Program-made: the position numbers and the translations under genes
Notes under the pieces: model-generated
The model's database searches: none
The model's input: only the letters and a program-made list of their open reading frames with translations
What the model was told of the DNA's origin: nothing
From: Bacillota bacterium
GTDB lineage: Bacteria > Bacillota > Clostridia > Oscillospirales > Oscillospiraceae
Direction: 5' to 3'
NCBI GenBank assembly: GCA_023402075.1
Contig: JAEXCS010000036.1
Span: forward strand, 1 to 59,372
Length of the DNA: 59,372 nucleotides
Shown: piece by piece, positions 24,840 through 33,551 of the stretch
How positions within the stretch are numbered: the stretch's first letter is position 1
How the letters are laid out: each line of letters starts with the position of its first letter

Positions 24840-26222
24840 TCAGTCCCCACCTGCGGCCTTCAATTTTTTATAAAGTCCCGAGCGGCTCACCTGTAAGCAG
24901 TCTGCGGTCTTGTCCACATCTCCGCCGTTCTGCTCCAAGGCGCGGCGAATATAGGCCGCCTCCAATTCCGCCATCACCTGCTTCAGCGGCCTTTGTCCCT
25001 CGGGCAGAGCGGGCGGGGCCTCCTCCTTGGCGGCGCTGCTTCCTCCGATTTCCGTTTCCCAGGAGGAAAGCTCTCCAATCAGCACAAATCGCTCAATGGT
25101 GTTGCGCAGCTCCCGGATGTTGCCCGGCCAACTGTAATTCTGCAAATTTGCCAGCTCCTGTGCGGACAAAGCCCGGGCCTTTCCATGCTTGCGGTTAAAC
25201 TGGGCCAGAAAAACGCTGGCAAGCGCCCGCAGGTCCCCCGGCCTTTCCCGCAGGGGCGGAATTGTGATGGGAACCACGTTAAGCCGGTAATAAAGGTCCT
25301 CCCGGAAGGTTTTTTCCGTCACCATCCGCTTCAAATCCCGATTGGTGGCAGCGATAATTCTCACATCCGTCTTCTGCGTCTTACTTCCGCCCACACGGCG
25401 AAACTCCCCGCTCTCCAGCACCCGTAAAAGCTTTGCCTGCGCGGTCAGGGGCAGCTCTCCCACCTCGTCCATAAAGATAATGCCCCCGTTGGCTACCTCA
25501 AACAAGCCTGCCCGGCCTTCCTTCAACGCGCCGGTAAAAGCCCCCTTTTCATAGCCGAACAGCTCCGCTTCAATCAGCTCGTTGGGGATGGCGGCACAGT
25601 TTACCGGGACGAAAACCGCGTCCTTTCTCCCGCTGTGGCGGCGGATAAAGTTTGTGGCAACCTCCTTGCCCACACCGGACTCCCCGTAAAGCATAATGGT
25701 GCTGTCCATCCGGGCCAGAGTTTCCAGAATGGAAAATATTTTCCGGGTGGCGGGGTCGTCCGCCACAACCTGATTTTCTCCGCGGTAATCGGTCATTTCC
25801 ATGGCGGCCTGATAGCCCTTGAGCTTTTCCTTTTCCCTTTGCAGCTCCTTTTGAAACGTCTCTAAAATATCCAGCCTTCGGCTGTATGTCACCACCATGC
25901 GCAGCTCGCCCGCCTCGTCAAAAATTGGCGTGCTGACGCAGGCCACCTCCTGCCCGGTCTTATTAAAATACGTACCCAGCGCCTGCCGGCGGGTGCGAAG
26001 CACCTCGTCGGTCATGGAGTAGCTGACATAGCCCTCTGCCCGAAGCTGGTAAATATCCATGCGCAAAAGCTGCTCCAAAGGACAGCAGAGCACCTGCACA
26101 GAATCCTCGTTTGCATAGATGATTTTTCCGCGTCCGTCGGTGGCAAACAAGTCCGCGCAGCAATTTTCCAGAATCAGATGATACTCCTGATCGGTCAGAT
26201 GCGCCCTCACCTTTTCAGACAT
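24840..26222 (-). CDS. PAS-domain sigma-54-dependent transcriptional activator
   Basis: 460 aa from MSEKVRAHLTDQEY; upstream ATGs lie before the promoter at 26277-26306. N-terminal PAS-like sensor (about 10-120: LILENCCADLFATDGRGKIIYANEDSVQVL). AAA+ domain (about 160-395) has Walker A YGESGVGKE, sigma-54-contacting GAFTGA, Walker B GGIIFMDEVGEL and the Arg-finger region LRERPGDL. C-terminal Fis-type HTH is GDVDKTADCLQVSRSGLYKKL. The GAFTGA loop is intact, so it can act on sigma-54. It sits immediately upstream of the operon with the sigma-54 promoter. The inducer is probably sensed by the PAS domain; its identity is unknown. Confidence 0.92.
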   Translation of the reverse strand: MSEKVRAHLTDQEYHLILENCCADLFATDGRGKIIYANEDSVQVLCCPLEQLLRMDIYQLRAEGYVSYSMTDEVLRTRRQALGTYFNKTGQEVACVSTPIFDEAGELRMVVTYSRRLDILETFQKELQREKEKLKGYQAAMEMTDYRGENQVVADDPATRKIFSILETLARMDSTIMLYGESGVGKEVATNFIRRHSGRKDAVFVPVNCAAIPNELIEAELFGYEKGAFTGALKEGRAGLFEVANGGIIFMDEVGELPLTAQAKLLRVLESGEFRRVGGSKTQKTDVRIIAATNRDLKRMVTEKTFREDLYYRLNVVPITIPPLRERPGDLRALASVFLAQFNRKHGKARALSAQELANLQNYSWPGNIRELRNTIERFVLIGELSSWETEIGGSSAAKEEAPPALPEGQRPLKQVMAELEAAYIRRALEQNGGDVDKTADCLQVSRSGLYKKLKAAGGD

Positions 26223-26276
26223 AGCCCGCTCATGCCCCCTCTCCTGCAAACTTCTTTGTTTGCGTCTTGTGGGCAT

Positions 26277-26306
26277 AGTATATCCTAACCCGTCCCGGCG
26301 GGTCAA
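26277..26306 (-). promoter_or_regulatory. Sigma-A promoter of the sigma-54 activator gene
   Basis: Minus strand TTGACC, 18 bases, TATACT, about 55 bases before the chosen start. This also argues against a start at 26360. Confidence 0.7.
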
Positions 26307-26359
26307 GTAAAAGTCTTGTCCAAACGCGTTCTTTTGCCGCTGCCTGCACACTTTCTCCA

Positions 26360-26403
26360 AAGCGCAGAGAGCCCCGCTTTTTGGCGGGACCCTCTGCGCT
26401 TTT
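26360..26403 (-). terminator. Terminator after the AAA+/VWA operon
   Basis: Long stem AAGCGCAGAG...CCCGC / GCGGG...CTCTGCGCTT with loop TTTTTG, preceded on the same transcript by a second small hairpin (CCCGGC / GCCGG at about 26408-26424). It separates the VWA gene from the downstream regulator. Confidence 0.75.
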
Positions 26404-26435
26404 AGCTCCGGCTTTTGCCGGGCCTTTTAAAATTT

Positions 26436-28157
26436 TCACAGGTTGCAAATCTGGTTTTGAAGAAGCGTCCCCACCGTGTCGGCAAACTGGTCCAGCCGCC
26501 GGATACGCGTAAAATTCCGCCCGTAGATGGTCCGGGCGGCGGGCAAATCCTCGTCCTCCCCGGTAAAAACGCACACAACCGCCGCGCCGGTGCGGGAAAG
26601 GCTGCGAACTTCCTGCGCCGTATCCACCACGCCCATACGATCCGCATAATCCCGGAAGCCGCCGCTTCTGGCAATTTTTATCACGTCGTTGGGCTTCGCG
26701 TCGGACAGAATGATCACCATTCGGTGCTCGCAGGGCGCATCCTCCAAATCCCGGCCCAAAGCGCGGACAGCCAGCCCGTCCCGGTTGCAGCCGGTGGTGA
26801 AATAGTGGAAAATCATTTCGTTCCGATCCGTCTCCCCATAGTCCCGGAAGCGGGTCAAAACCGTGTATCCGCTGAGAGAGCAAAACGCCGTCACCCGCAC
26901 GGGAATCCCGCAGTGGGTCAAGCTTTCCGCAATCATATACCCCTGCGCAGAAACAGTTTCCTGCCGTGAAAACTGGGAGGTGGAGGCATCCAGCAGAATA
27001 TCCACGCACAGTGCTCCCGGATCCCCCCGCAGGACACGGGTAAATACCTTGTCATCTCTCAGGCACTCTGCCCGCCAGACCCGGACCGCATCCAGCACTC
27101 CTGCGGAGGTATGGACGGTTTCGGGCTGCAAGTGCGTCTGCATGGCGTTGCAGATGCGGGCGGTCAGCCGGGCCACGGTCATCCGGTTGACCGTGTAATT
27201 TTCCTGATAGGCAGCTTTGTTTTTCTCCATCTGCCGCAGCGCCGCCCTGCGCTGCTCTGCCGCGAAGCCCCGGGCGTGCTTGTCAAGCTCCGCCCCGCCC
27301 CGGGCGTAATAAAGGTTGCAGCCCTTGTGATCTCCCGTGCACAGCTCCCGCTCCAATCGCTGTACTTTGTCCGCCGCATACAGCGATGCACCAAAGTAGC
27401 TGGAAATATAGGCCCGGAGGGCCTCCTCGCTCTGTGCCAGAGTCATCTCCCCCAACCGCCGCTGGGGCGCGGGGCCGCCGCCCCCTTCCACAGCCTGAGC
27501 GTGCTCTCCAAAGCCAAAGCCAAACTCCCGAATGCCGGGCAGCGGGGCCTTATTTTTCTGCCGCCTTCCAAACAGGCGCAGTCTTCTCACGGCCCTCAGC
27601 TTCTCCGGGTTTTCAACATCGGCGGGGGCTACGGGCGCATAGCCGAGCCAGATTGCAAGCGTCTGCTCCAACTGCAGGGCAAGCGCCGCCCCGTCCAGCT
27701 CTCCCGGCAAATCCAGCGCAGCAAGAAGCGCCCGATCACTGCCTTTCAGCCCGCAGTCCTGCCCCAAGATTTCCCGGCAGCGTCCGGCGGAAAGAACGTG
27801 GACAAGCCGGTCTGTTGGGGTTCGCTCAAAGGCTTTCAGCGTTTTGCGGGCATAGCTCTGCCGCAGCGCCGCCATGGCGGGACGGCGGCCTTGCTCTCGA
27901 CGAAATACCGCGCTTTCCAGCCCCAGCCACGCGATTTGCTCATAAATCCGACGGTCTGTCAATCCCTCAAAGGAGGCAAACAGGCTCTTCAGCGCGCCGC
28001 CCCAGTCCCGGCGGACACAGCCAGCCACGGTATTCCAGTACAAGTCCGCGCGGCCCTCCGCGTCATAGGTTTTCAGCTCCGGCTCAAATTCGTATTCCTC
28101 CGCCGCTGTCCAAACCTGATTTTTTGCCCGGCGCTGTTCGTGCTCCTGAATCTCCAT
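26436..28157 (-). CDS. VWA-domain protein, partner of a MoxR-type ATPase
   Basis: 573 aa, no membrane segment. The C-terminal about 185 residues form a von Willebrand A domain with the metal-site motif D390-A-S-T-S394 (LLDASTSQFSRQE), then a Thr/Asp region (TGCNRDGLAVRALG) and VIILSDAKPND. The first 380 residues are helical and charged, like the NorD/CoxE/CbbO class. Start ATG shares a base with the ATPase stop (TGATG), so translation is coupled. MoxR/VWA pairs act as chaperones that insert metals or remodel enzyme complexes. The client here is unknown; the divergent hydrogenase cluster is a candidate. Confidence 0.82.
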   Translation of the reverse strand: MEIQEHEQRRAKNQVWTAAEEYEFEPELKTYDAEGRADLYWNTVAGCVRRDWGGALKSLFASFEGLTDRRIYEQIAWLGLESAVFRREQGRRPAMAALRQSYARKTLKAFERTPTDRLVHVLSAGRCREILGQDCGLKGSDRALLAALDLPGELDGAALALQLEQTLAIWLGYAPVAPADVENPEKLRAVRRLRLFGRRQKNKAPLPGIREFGFGFGEHAQAVEGGGGPAPQRRLGEMTLAQSEEALRAYISSYFGASLYAADKVQRLERELCTGDHKGCNLYYARGGAELDKHARGFAAEQRRAALRQMEKNKAAYQENYTVNRMTVARLTARICNAMQTHLQPETVHTSAGVLDAVRVWRAECLRDDKVFTRVLRGDPGALCVDILLDASTSQFSRQETVSAQGYMIAESLTHCGIPVRVTAFCSLSGYTVLTRFRDYGETDRNEMIFHYFTTGCNRDGLAVRALGRDLEDAPCEHRMVIILSDAKPNDVIKIARSGGFRDYADRMGVVDTAQEVRSLSRTGAAVVCVFTGEDEDLPAARTIYGRNFTRIRRLDQFADTVGTLLQNQICNL

Positions 28158-29083
28158 CAGAGCGCAAAGGCATCAAGGCCGGACAGGTCCTCCGGCACCC
28201 GGCTTTTCACCACATCCTCCACCAACTGGCGCTCGAACTCGTCAAAGCACTTGTTTACAATGCCAAGCTCCAGCGCCCGGGCGGCGGGCAAACCCTGCCG
28301 CATCAGGCGGACAGCCGCAAGCAACCCGCGCAGGTCCAGTGCCTTGGTGGAAATTTCCGCGCTGTCGCACTTCCTGCGGATGTCGGTAAACAAGCTTGTA
28401 AGCTGGTCGGCATAGGCGGGCTTCAGCTCCGGAAATTCCCGGCCCAGCAGCTTTAGAAGATTTTCCTCCGTGATGGGTGGCATATTGATGACGAGGAACC
28501 GGGAGGCCAGCGCTTCATTCAAATCCCGGGTTCCCGCGTAGCCATAGTTCATGGTGGCGATAAAGCGGGCGGCATCGGACAAAGGGATACGGTCATAACC
28601 CGGCACATCGATGCAGCGGCGGAAGTCCAGCGCGGCGTGAAGCACGGCCAGAGATTCGTTCTTTGCCATGTTAATCTCGTCCAGCACGCCGAAGCCCCCC
28701 TCCAGCGCACAGCGGGCAATCGGCCCGTGGCGCAGCGAAACCTCCCCGCCGCAGAGGGTGTCCGTTCCAATTAAAGAGGCCGCGTCGGTATTGATGTAAA
28801 ACGACACATCCCACTGGGGCCGCCCGAACAGGGAAGAAAGATTTTCCGCCAGATCGTTTTTGCCCGTGGCCTTAGGTCCTGCCAGCAGCAGGTGCTCGCC
28901 GCTTAGAAGGGCAGAGATGGCCTCCTCCCAGACTTCCTTGCCGTAATACGGATAGCAGGGCCTTGGAACGCGGTGACTTACCGCCTCCCGCACCGGGGTC
29001 TGGTGATTTTTCCAGTCCTCGGTTGCCTGCAAAAGGGCCACGCTCACGCCCTCGGCCCGTAAAAACTCCATCAGCTCGCTCAT
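28157..29083 (-). CDS. MoxR-type AAA+ ATPase
   Basis: 308 aa from MSELMEFLRAEG, with ACGGAGGA upstream. AAA+ core: Walker A AGPKATGKN (Lys75, with Asn76 where Ser/Thr is usual), Walker B FGVLDEINMAKN (Asp135, Glu136), sensor-1 region FIATMNYGYAGTRDLNEALASRF with the Arg finger. MoxR/RavA/NorQ-like ATPases work with a VWA partner, here the next gene. It has an excellent promoter and is transcribed divergently from the hydrogenase cluster. The Asn after the Walker Lys is unusual for P-loops generally; I believe some members of this subfamily share it, but cannot check. Confidence 0.85.
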   Translation of the reverse strand: MSELMEFLRAEGVSVALLQATEDWKNHQTPVREAVSHRVPRPCYPYYGKEVWEEAISALLSGEHLLLAGPKATGKNDLAENLSSLFGRPQWDVSFYINTDAASLIGTDTLCGGEVSLRHGPIARCALEGGFGVLDEINMAKNESLAVLHAALDFRRCIDVPGYDRIPLSDAARFIATMNYGYAGTRDLNEALASRFLVINMPPITEENLLKLLGREFPELKPAYADQLTSLFTDIRRKCDSAEISTKALDLRGLLAAVRLMRQGLPAARALELGIVNKCFDEFERQLVEDVVKSRVPEDLSGLDAFAL

Positions 29084-29400
29084 ATCGTCCTCCGTTCCAA
29101 GGGCGGCTGTGCGCCGTATCCTCGTTTTTTTCCTTCTTTTGTTATACGCGGGTTTTCCTGTCTTGTCAAACCTCGCCCCCACTTTGCGTCCGCATTTGCC
29201 AGAAAACCGCAAAAAGGCGGTTGTATCTTGCCGCCGGAGGTAGTAAACTTACAAAAATGCTTTCTCGCGGGCGCGGGACTGCGCCGGGCAGCTTTATGGC
29301 AGCTTTCCGGAACACGCAGACCCGGAAGCCACGCCCGCAGGCGGCAGTTTTCGTGTGCTTTGCAAAGCAGACAGAAATATGGAAAAGGAGAGAGAAGCCA
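29084..29400. other. Divergent regulatory region between the AAA+/VWA pair and the hydrogenase genes
   Basis: 317 bases without a gene. Contains the AAA+ promoter (29141-29169), a small hairpin AACCGC / GCGGTT around 29207-29223, and a weak possible plus-strand promoter TTGTAT-N17-TAAACT at 29221-29249 that gives a long hydrogenase leader. The last includes the dyad GTAA-AC-TTAC. Confidence 0.5.
29141..29169 (-). promoter_or_regulatory. Promoter of the AAA+/VWA operon
   Basis: Minus strand TTGACA, exactly 17 bases, TATAAC: near-consensus vegetative promoter, about 58 bases upstream of the ATPase start. Confidence 0.85.
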
Positions 29401-31239
29401 ATGAGCAGACTTGACATCAACACGCCCATTCAGGCCCAATCCGTGGTGGATCAGCTATACCGCGGCATGGAGCGCCGTATCGCGGCCAGTCCTCCGGGTC
29501 TGTGCCCCATCGACATGGCGCTGAATTTTTTAAACCTCTGCCATGCACAGACCTGCGGCAAATGCGCCCCGTGCCGCATTGGACTGGGACAGCTATCCAA
29601 TATGCTGCGAGGCGTTTTGGACGGAGAAGCGGATGTGCGCGCGATTCACCGCATTGAGGTGACGGCGCAGGCCATCGTAGACACCGCCGACTGCGCCATC
29701 GGCATCAACGCCGCCCAGCTGGTTCTCATGGGCCTTTTGGGCTTTCGGGACGACTATGAAGAGCACATTCTCCGCCACCGGTGCTTGGGAAGTCTGAAAA
29801 ACCCGGTACCCTGCGTGGCCCTGTGCCCCGCAGGTGTGGATATTCCCGGCTACATTGCACTGATTAACGCCGGACGGTACGGCGACGCGGTGAAGCTGAT
29901 CCGCAAGGACAACCCCTTCCCCACCGCCTGCGCTTATATCTGCGAGCATCCCTGTGAGGCCCGCTGCCGCCGGAACATGGTGGACGACCCTCTGAACATT
30001 CGGGGATTGAAGCGGTACGCCGTGGATCAGGCGGGAGAGGTACCCCAGCCTGCCTGCGCACCCTCCACGGGGAAAACCGTGGCCGTGGTGGGCGGCGGCC
30101 CCGGCGGCCTGTCCGCCGCCTATTACCTCACATTGATGGGCCACCGGGTCACTGTATTTGAAAAGCAGAAGCACCTTGGCGGCATGCTGCGCTATGGCAT
30201 CCCCAGCTACCGCTTCCCCCGGGAAAAGCTGGACGAGGAGATTGCCGCTATTTTGTCCCTTGGCATTGAGGTTCACACAGAGGTGGACGTGGGCACCAGT
30301 CCCTCATTGGACGAGCTGCGCCGCAAATATGACTGCCTGTATCTCTCCGTAGGGGCGCATACCGATAAGAAGACCGGCATTCCCGGTGAGGACAGCTTGG
30401 GCGTGATTTCCGCGGTGGAACTGCTGCGCCGTATCGGCGACGGGGAACTCCCTGACTTTGCCGGGATGAACGTGGTGGTCATCGGCGGCGGAAACGTGGC
30501 CATGGACGTGACCCGTTCCGCGCTTCGTCTTGGTGCGGCAAAGGTTTCCTGCGTATATCGTCGTCGACAGGCAGACATGACTGCCCAGCCGGAAGAGGTG
30601 GAGGGCGCCATTGCCGAGGGTGCGGAGGTTTTGACGCTGGACGCACCCCTGCGGATTGAAGCCGATGAGACGGGCCGCGCGGTGGCCCTGTGGGTCAGGC
30701 CCCAGATCATCGGCGAGATGGACTCTCTGGGCCGTCCCCGGCCCAACGATGCGGACGTGGAAGCCCGGCGCATTCCTGCTGATGTGGTGATCGTGGCCAT
30801 TGGGCAGGGCATTGAAACCCACGGCTTTGAGCAAAGCGGCGTTAAAATTCAGCGGGGCGGCACGGTACTGGCGGCTTCCAGCACCCAGCTTCCCGATGTG
30901 GAGGGTGTGTTTGCCGGGGGCGACTGCGTCACCGGCCCCGCCACCGTCATCCGTGCCATCGCGGCAGGGAAGGTTGCCGCCGCCAATATCGATGAGTACT
31001 TAGGGTTCAACCACGAGATTGTAACCGACGTGCAGATTCCCACCCCCGACCTTTCCGACCTGCGGCCCCGTGGCCGCATCAACACCAGCGAGCGGGACGC
31101 GGGAGAGCGCGTGCACGATTTTCAATGCATTGAGTGCGGCTTTACCGATCAGGAAGCTCGGGAGGAATCCTCCCGCTGCCTGCGCTGCGACCACTTTGGC
31201 TATGGGATTTTTAAGGGAGGACGTGTGGAAAAATGGTAA
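29401..31239 (+). CDS. Hydrogenase-associated NAD(P)-flavoprotein: NuoF-type Fe-S domain fused to GltD-like module
   Basis: 612 aa. Residues about 30-110 resemble only the C-terminal Fe-S part of NuoF/HydB (TCGKCAPCRIG, then a Cys in TADCAIG); the FMN/NADH-binding half is missing. A GltD-like module follows: Fe-S segment (CVALCPAGVDIPG, CAYICEHPCEARC), FAD fold VVGGGPGGLSAAYYL, second nucleotide fold VVIGGGNVAMDVTRSALRLGA, and VFAGGDCVTGPATVIRAIAAGK. The tail has CIECGF...CLRC. Ribosome site AAAAGGAG. Its end overlaps the hydrogenase start by seven bases. It probably passes electrons between NAD(P)H and the hydrogenase; a ferredoxin-coupled (bifurcating) reaction is possible but unproven. Confidence 0.85.
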   Translation: MSRLDINTPIQAQSVVDQLYRGMERRIAASPPGLCPIDMALNFLNLCHAQTCGKCAPCRIGLGQLSNMLRGVLDGEADVRAIHRIEVTAQAIVDTADCAIGINAAQLVLMGLLGFRDDYEEHILRHRCLGSLKNPVPCVALCPAGVDIPGYIALINAGRYGDAVKLIRKDNPFPTACAYICEHPCEARCRRNMVDDPLNIRGLKRYAVDQAGEVPQPACAPSTGKTVAVVGGGPGGLSAAYYLTLMGHRVTVFEKQKHLGGMLRYGIPSYRFPREKLDEEIAAILSLGIEVHTEVDVGTSPSLDELRRKYDCLYLSVGAHTDKKTGIPGEDSLGVISAVELLRRIGDGELPDFAGMNVVVIGGGNVAMDVTRSALRLGAAKVSCVYRRRQADMTAQPEEVEGAIAEGAEVLTLDAPLRIEADETGRAVALWVRPQIIGEMDSLGRPRPNDADVEARRIPADVVIVAIGQGIETHGFEQSGVKIQRGGTVLAASSTQLPDVEGVFAGGDCVTGPATVIRAIAAGKVAAANIDEYLGFNHEIVTDVQIPTPDLSDLRPRGRINTSERDAGERVHDFQCIECGFTDQEAREESSRCLRCDHFGYGIFKGGRVEKW

Positions 31240-32978
31240 ATGTTGAAATTAACGGACGCTCTCTTTCCGTCCCGGAAGGGTCCACGATTTTAAGTGCCGC
31301 TCAGGAAGCAGGCATTCCCATTCCCCACCTGTGCTATCTGAAGGAAATTAACGAAATTGCCGCCTGCCGCATTTGCGTGGTGGAGCTGGAGGGCACTCAG
31401 CGGCTTATTCCCGCCTGCAACACGCAGGTGGAAGAAGGCATGGTCATCCGCACCAACAGCCCCCGGGTCCGCTCTGCACGGAGAACAAATCTGCGCCTGA
31501 TTCTCTCGGAGCACAATTCCACCTGCACCACCTGCATCCGCAGTGGAAACTGCGCCCTGCAAACCCTGTCTCACGATTTGAACATCCATTACCAGCCCTA
31601 CCAGCTCCAGCCCGAAAAATCCCGTGTGAATCTGGATGCCCCTGTGGTGCGGGAAGCCAGCAAGTGCATCAAGTGCATGCGCTGCGTGCAGGTATGCGAC
31701 AAGGTGCAGGGAATGCACATTTGGGACGTGGCGGGAACCGGCTCCCGCACCACGGTGGACGTGAGCTTTAACCGGCTTCTTAAAAACACGGACTGTACCT
31801 TCTGCGGCCAGTGCGTCACCCATTGCCCCACCGCCGCCCTCACCATCCGGGACGACAGCAATAAGGTTCTTCGGGCCTTGGCAGACCCGCAAATCACCAC
31901 CGTGATTCAGGTGGCCCCTGCCGTGCGGGTGGCGTGGGCGGAGGCGTTTAACCTCTCTCCCAAGTTTGCCTCCGCCGGACGGATGGTGTCCGCGCTGCGC
32001 CGGATGGGCTTTGACTACATCTTCGACACCAATTTTGCCGCCGACCTTACCATTATGGAAGAGGGCAGCGAGTTTTTGGAACGGTTTACCCACCGTGGGA
32101 AATACCGCTGGCCCATGTTCACCTCCTGCTGTCCCGGCTGGGTGCGGTTTGTCAAGTCCCAGTACCCGGCATATACGGAGTGCCTGTCCACCGCAAAATC
32201 TCCCCAGCAGATGTTTGGCGCCATTGCGAAAAGCTATTTTGCGGAGAAAAAGGGCATCGACCCCCACAAGCTGTTTGTGGTGTCCATCATGCCCTGCTCC
32301 GCCAAAAAGGCGGAGTGCGAGCTTCCCAACATGAACGACGCCTGCGGCGATCCGGATGTGGATGCGGTGCTCACCACCCGGGAGATGGTCCGCCTGCTGC
32401 GAAGCGACTGCATCGTCCCAACAGACCTTCCGGAGGAGCCTTTTGACAGTCCCCTTGGCTCTGGTACAGGCGCAGCGGTGATTTTCGGGGCTTCCGGCGG
32501 CGTGATGGACGCGGCGCTCCGCTCTGCCTATTACCTTGCCACCAGTAAAAACCCCAAGCCCGACGCGTTTTCCAACCTCCGCAGCGGAACTCCTTGGCGG
32601 GAAGCCAACTTTGCCATTCCCGGCGCGGGGACGGTGCGGGTTGCCGTGGTCAGCAGTCTTTCCGGCGCCCGGGAACTGATGGAGGCCGTTGACAGCGGGT
32701 CGTCGGAATATGACTTTGTGGAAGTGATGGCCTGCCCCGGCGGCTGCGCAGGCGGCGGTGGGCAGCCTATCCACGAGGGAACGGAAATGGCAGCTTCCCG
32801 GGGCGACCTGCTCTGGGAACTGGACGCCGCCAGTAAGCTTCGCTTTTCCCACGAAAATCCCGACGTAAAAAGCCTATACGCAGAATATCTCCGGGAACCG
32901 CTTGGCAAACGATCTCATCATCTCCTCCACACAGACCATTCCGCCCGCTTGATGCCTGCCGGGAAAGATTTCCCGTAA
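31233..32978 (+). CDS. hydA: [FeFe] hydrogenase catalytic subunit
   Basis: 581 aa. N-terminal [2Fe-2S] domain (Cys34, 45, 48, 62), His-Cys3 [4Fe-4S] site (His94, Cys98, 101, 107), two further [4Fe-4S] sites (CIKCMRCVQVC at 145-155, CTFCGQCVTHC at 188-198), then a complete H-cluster domain. All three H-cluster motifs are canonical: TSCCPGW (298-304, with Cys299 for proton transfer), MPCSAKKAE (353-361) and EVMACPGGCAGGGGQP. So it should be a true hydrogenase, not a NuoG or sensory homologue. Four-base-type overlap with the flavoprotein gene indicates a stoichiometric complex. No HydC (NuoE-type) subunit or HydEFG maturases are in the window. Confidence 0.95.
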   Translation: MVNVEINGRSLSVPEGSTILSAAQEAGIPIPHLCYLKEINEIAACRICVVELEGTQRLIPACNTQVEEGMVIRTNSPRVRSARRTNLRLILSEHNSTCTTCIRSGNCALQTLSHDLNIHYQPYQLQPEKSRVNLDAPVVREASKCIKCMRCVQVCDKVQGMHIWDVAGTGSRTTVDVSFNRLLKNTDCTFCGQCVTHCPTAALTIRDDSNKVLRALADPQITTVIQVAPAVRVAWAEAFNLSPKFASAGRMVSALRRMGFDYIFDTNFAADLTIMEEGSEFLERFTHRGKYRWPMFTSCCPGWVRFVKSQYPAYTECLSTAKSPQQMFGAIAKSYFAEKKGIDPHKLFVVSIMPCSAKKAECELPNMNDACGDPDVDAVLTTREMVRLLRSDCIVPTDLPEEPFDSPLGSGTGAAVIFGASGGVMDAALRSAYYLATSKNPKPDAFSNLRSGTPWREANFAIPGAGTVRVAVVSSLSGARELMEAVDSGSSEYDFVEVMACPGGCAGGGGQPIHEGTEMAASRGDLLWELDAASKLRFSHENPDVKSLYAEYLREPLGKRSHHLLHTDHSARLMPAGKDFP

Positions 32979-32982
32979 AGGG

Positions 32983-33011
32983 TTGAAATTTTTCAGCGCA
33001 TGAAGTACCAT
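32983..33011 (+). promoter_or_regulatory. Possible promoter of the RidA-type gene
   Basis: TTGAAA, 17 bases, TACCAT, just after the hydrogenase stop codon. Confidence 0.5.
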
Positions 33012-33043
33012 GAATGAAAGTAAACGACGGAAAGGATTTTTTT

Positions 33044-33415
33044 ATGAAACTGATTTATACTGAACACGCTCCTGCCGCCATCGGCCCCTATTCTCAGGGC
33101 TATGTTGTAAACGGTCTGCTGTTCACCTCCGGCCAGCTGGGGCTGGACCCCATCACCGGCGCGATGGCGGGTGAGGACATTGTTTCCCAGTCCGAGCAGG
33201 TCATGAAAAATCTGTGCGCTCTGCTGGCCGCGGCGGGAAGCGACCCCTCCCGCGTGGTGAAGTCCACCTGCTTCCTCTCTGACATGGGGAATTTCGCCGC
33301 TTTTAACGAGGTCTACGGAAAATATTTCCCCGGCAAGCCTGCCCGCTCCTGCGTTGCGGTGAAAACCCTACCTAAGGACGGACTGGTGGAAGTGGAGATC
33401 ATCGCGGAAGCCTGA
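33044..33415 (+). CDS. ridA: RidA-family reactive imine deaminase
   Basis: 123 aa from MKLIYTEHAPAAIGPYSQG, with AAAGGA seven bases upstream. YjgF/YER057c/UK114 family: GPYSQGYVVNGLLFTSGQLGLDP, the catalytic Arg in PARSCVAVKTLPKDGLVEVEIIA. Hydrolyses 2-iminoacids such as those made by PLP-dependent dehydratases; a D-serine dehydratase is 9 kb away. Trimeric, cytoplasmic. Confidence 0.92.
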   Translation: MKLIYTEHAPAAIGPYSQGYVVNGLLFTSGQLGLDPITGAMAGEDIVSQSEQVMKNLCALLAAAGSDPSRVVKSTCFLSDMGNFAAFNEVYGKYFPGKPARSCVAVKTLPKDGLVEVEIIAEA

Positions 33416-33551
33416 CACTCATATTTTGCGGGGTAAATTCTCCAAAACTGTCTCCCCAGCTCACAGGGCGGCAGTATTTCTAAAAGAGTTTATGCCCCCG
33501 CAAGCCCCAAAACGGAATCCATCGAATCCTTAAAAAACGGAGGGCAAGCTT

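Noticed and set aside
31233..32978. NuoG-like or sensory (HydS-type) reading of the hydrogenase subunit
   Set aside because: All H-cluster motifs are canonical and no PAS or kinase domain is attached.
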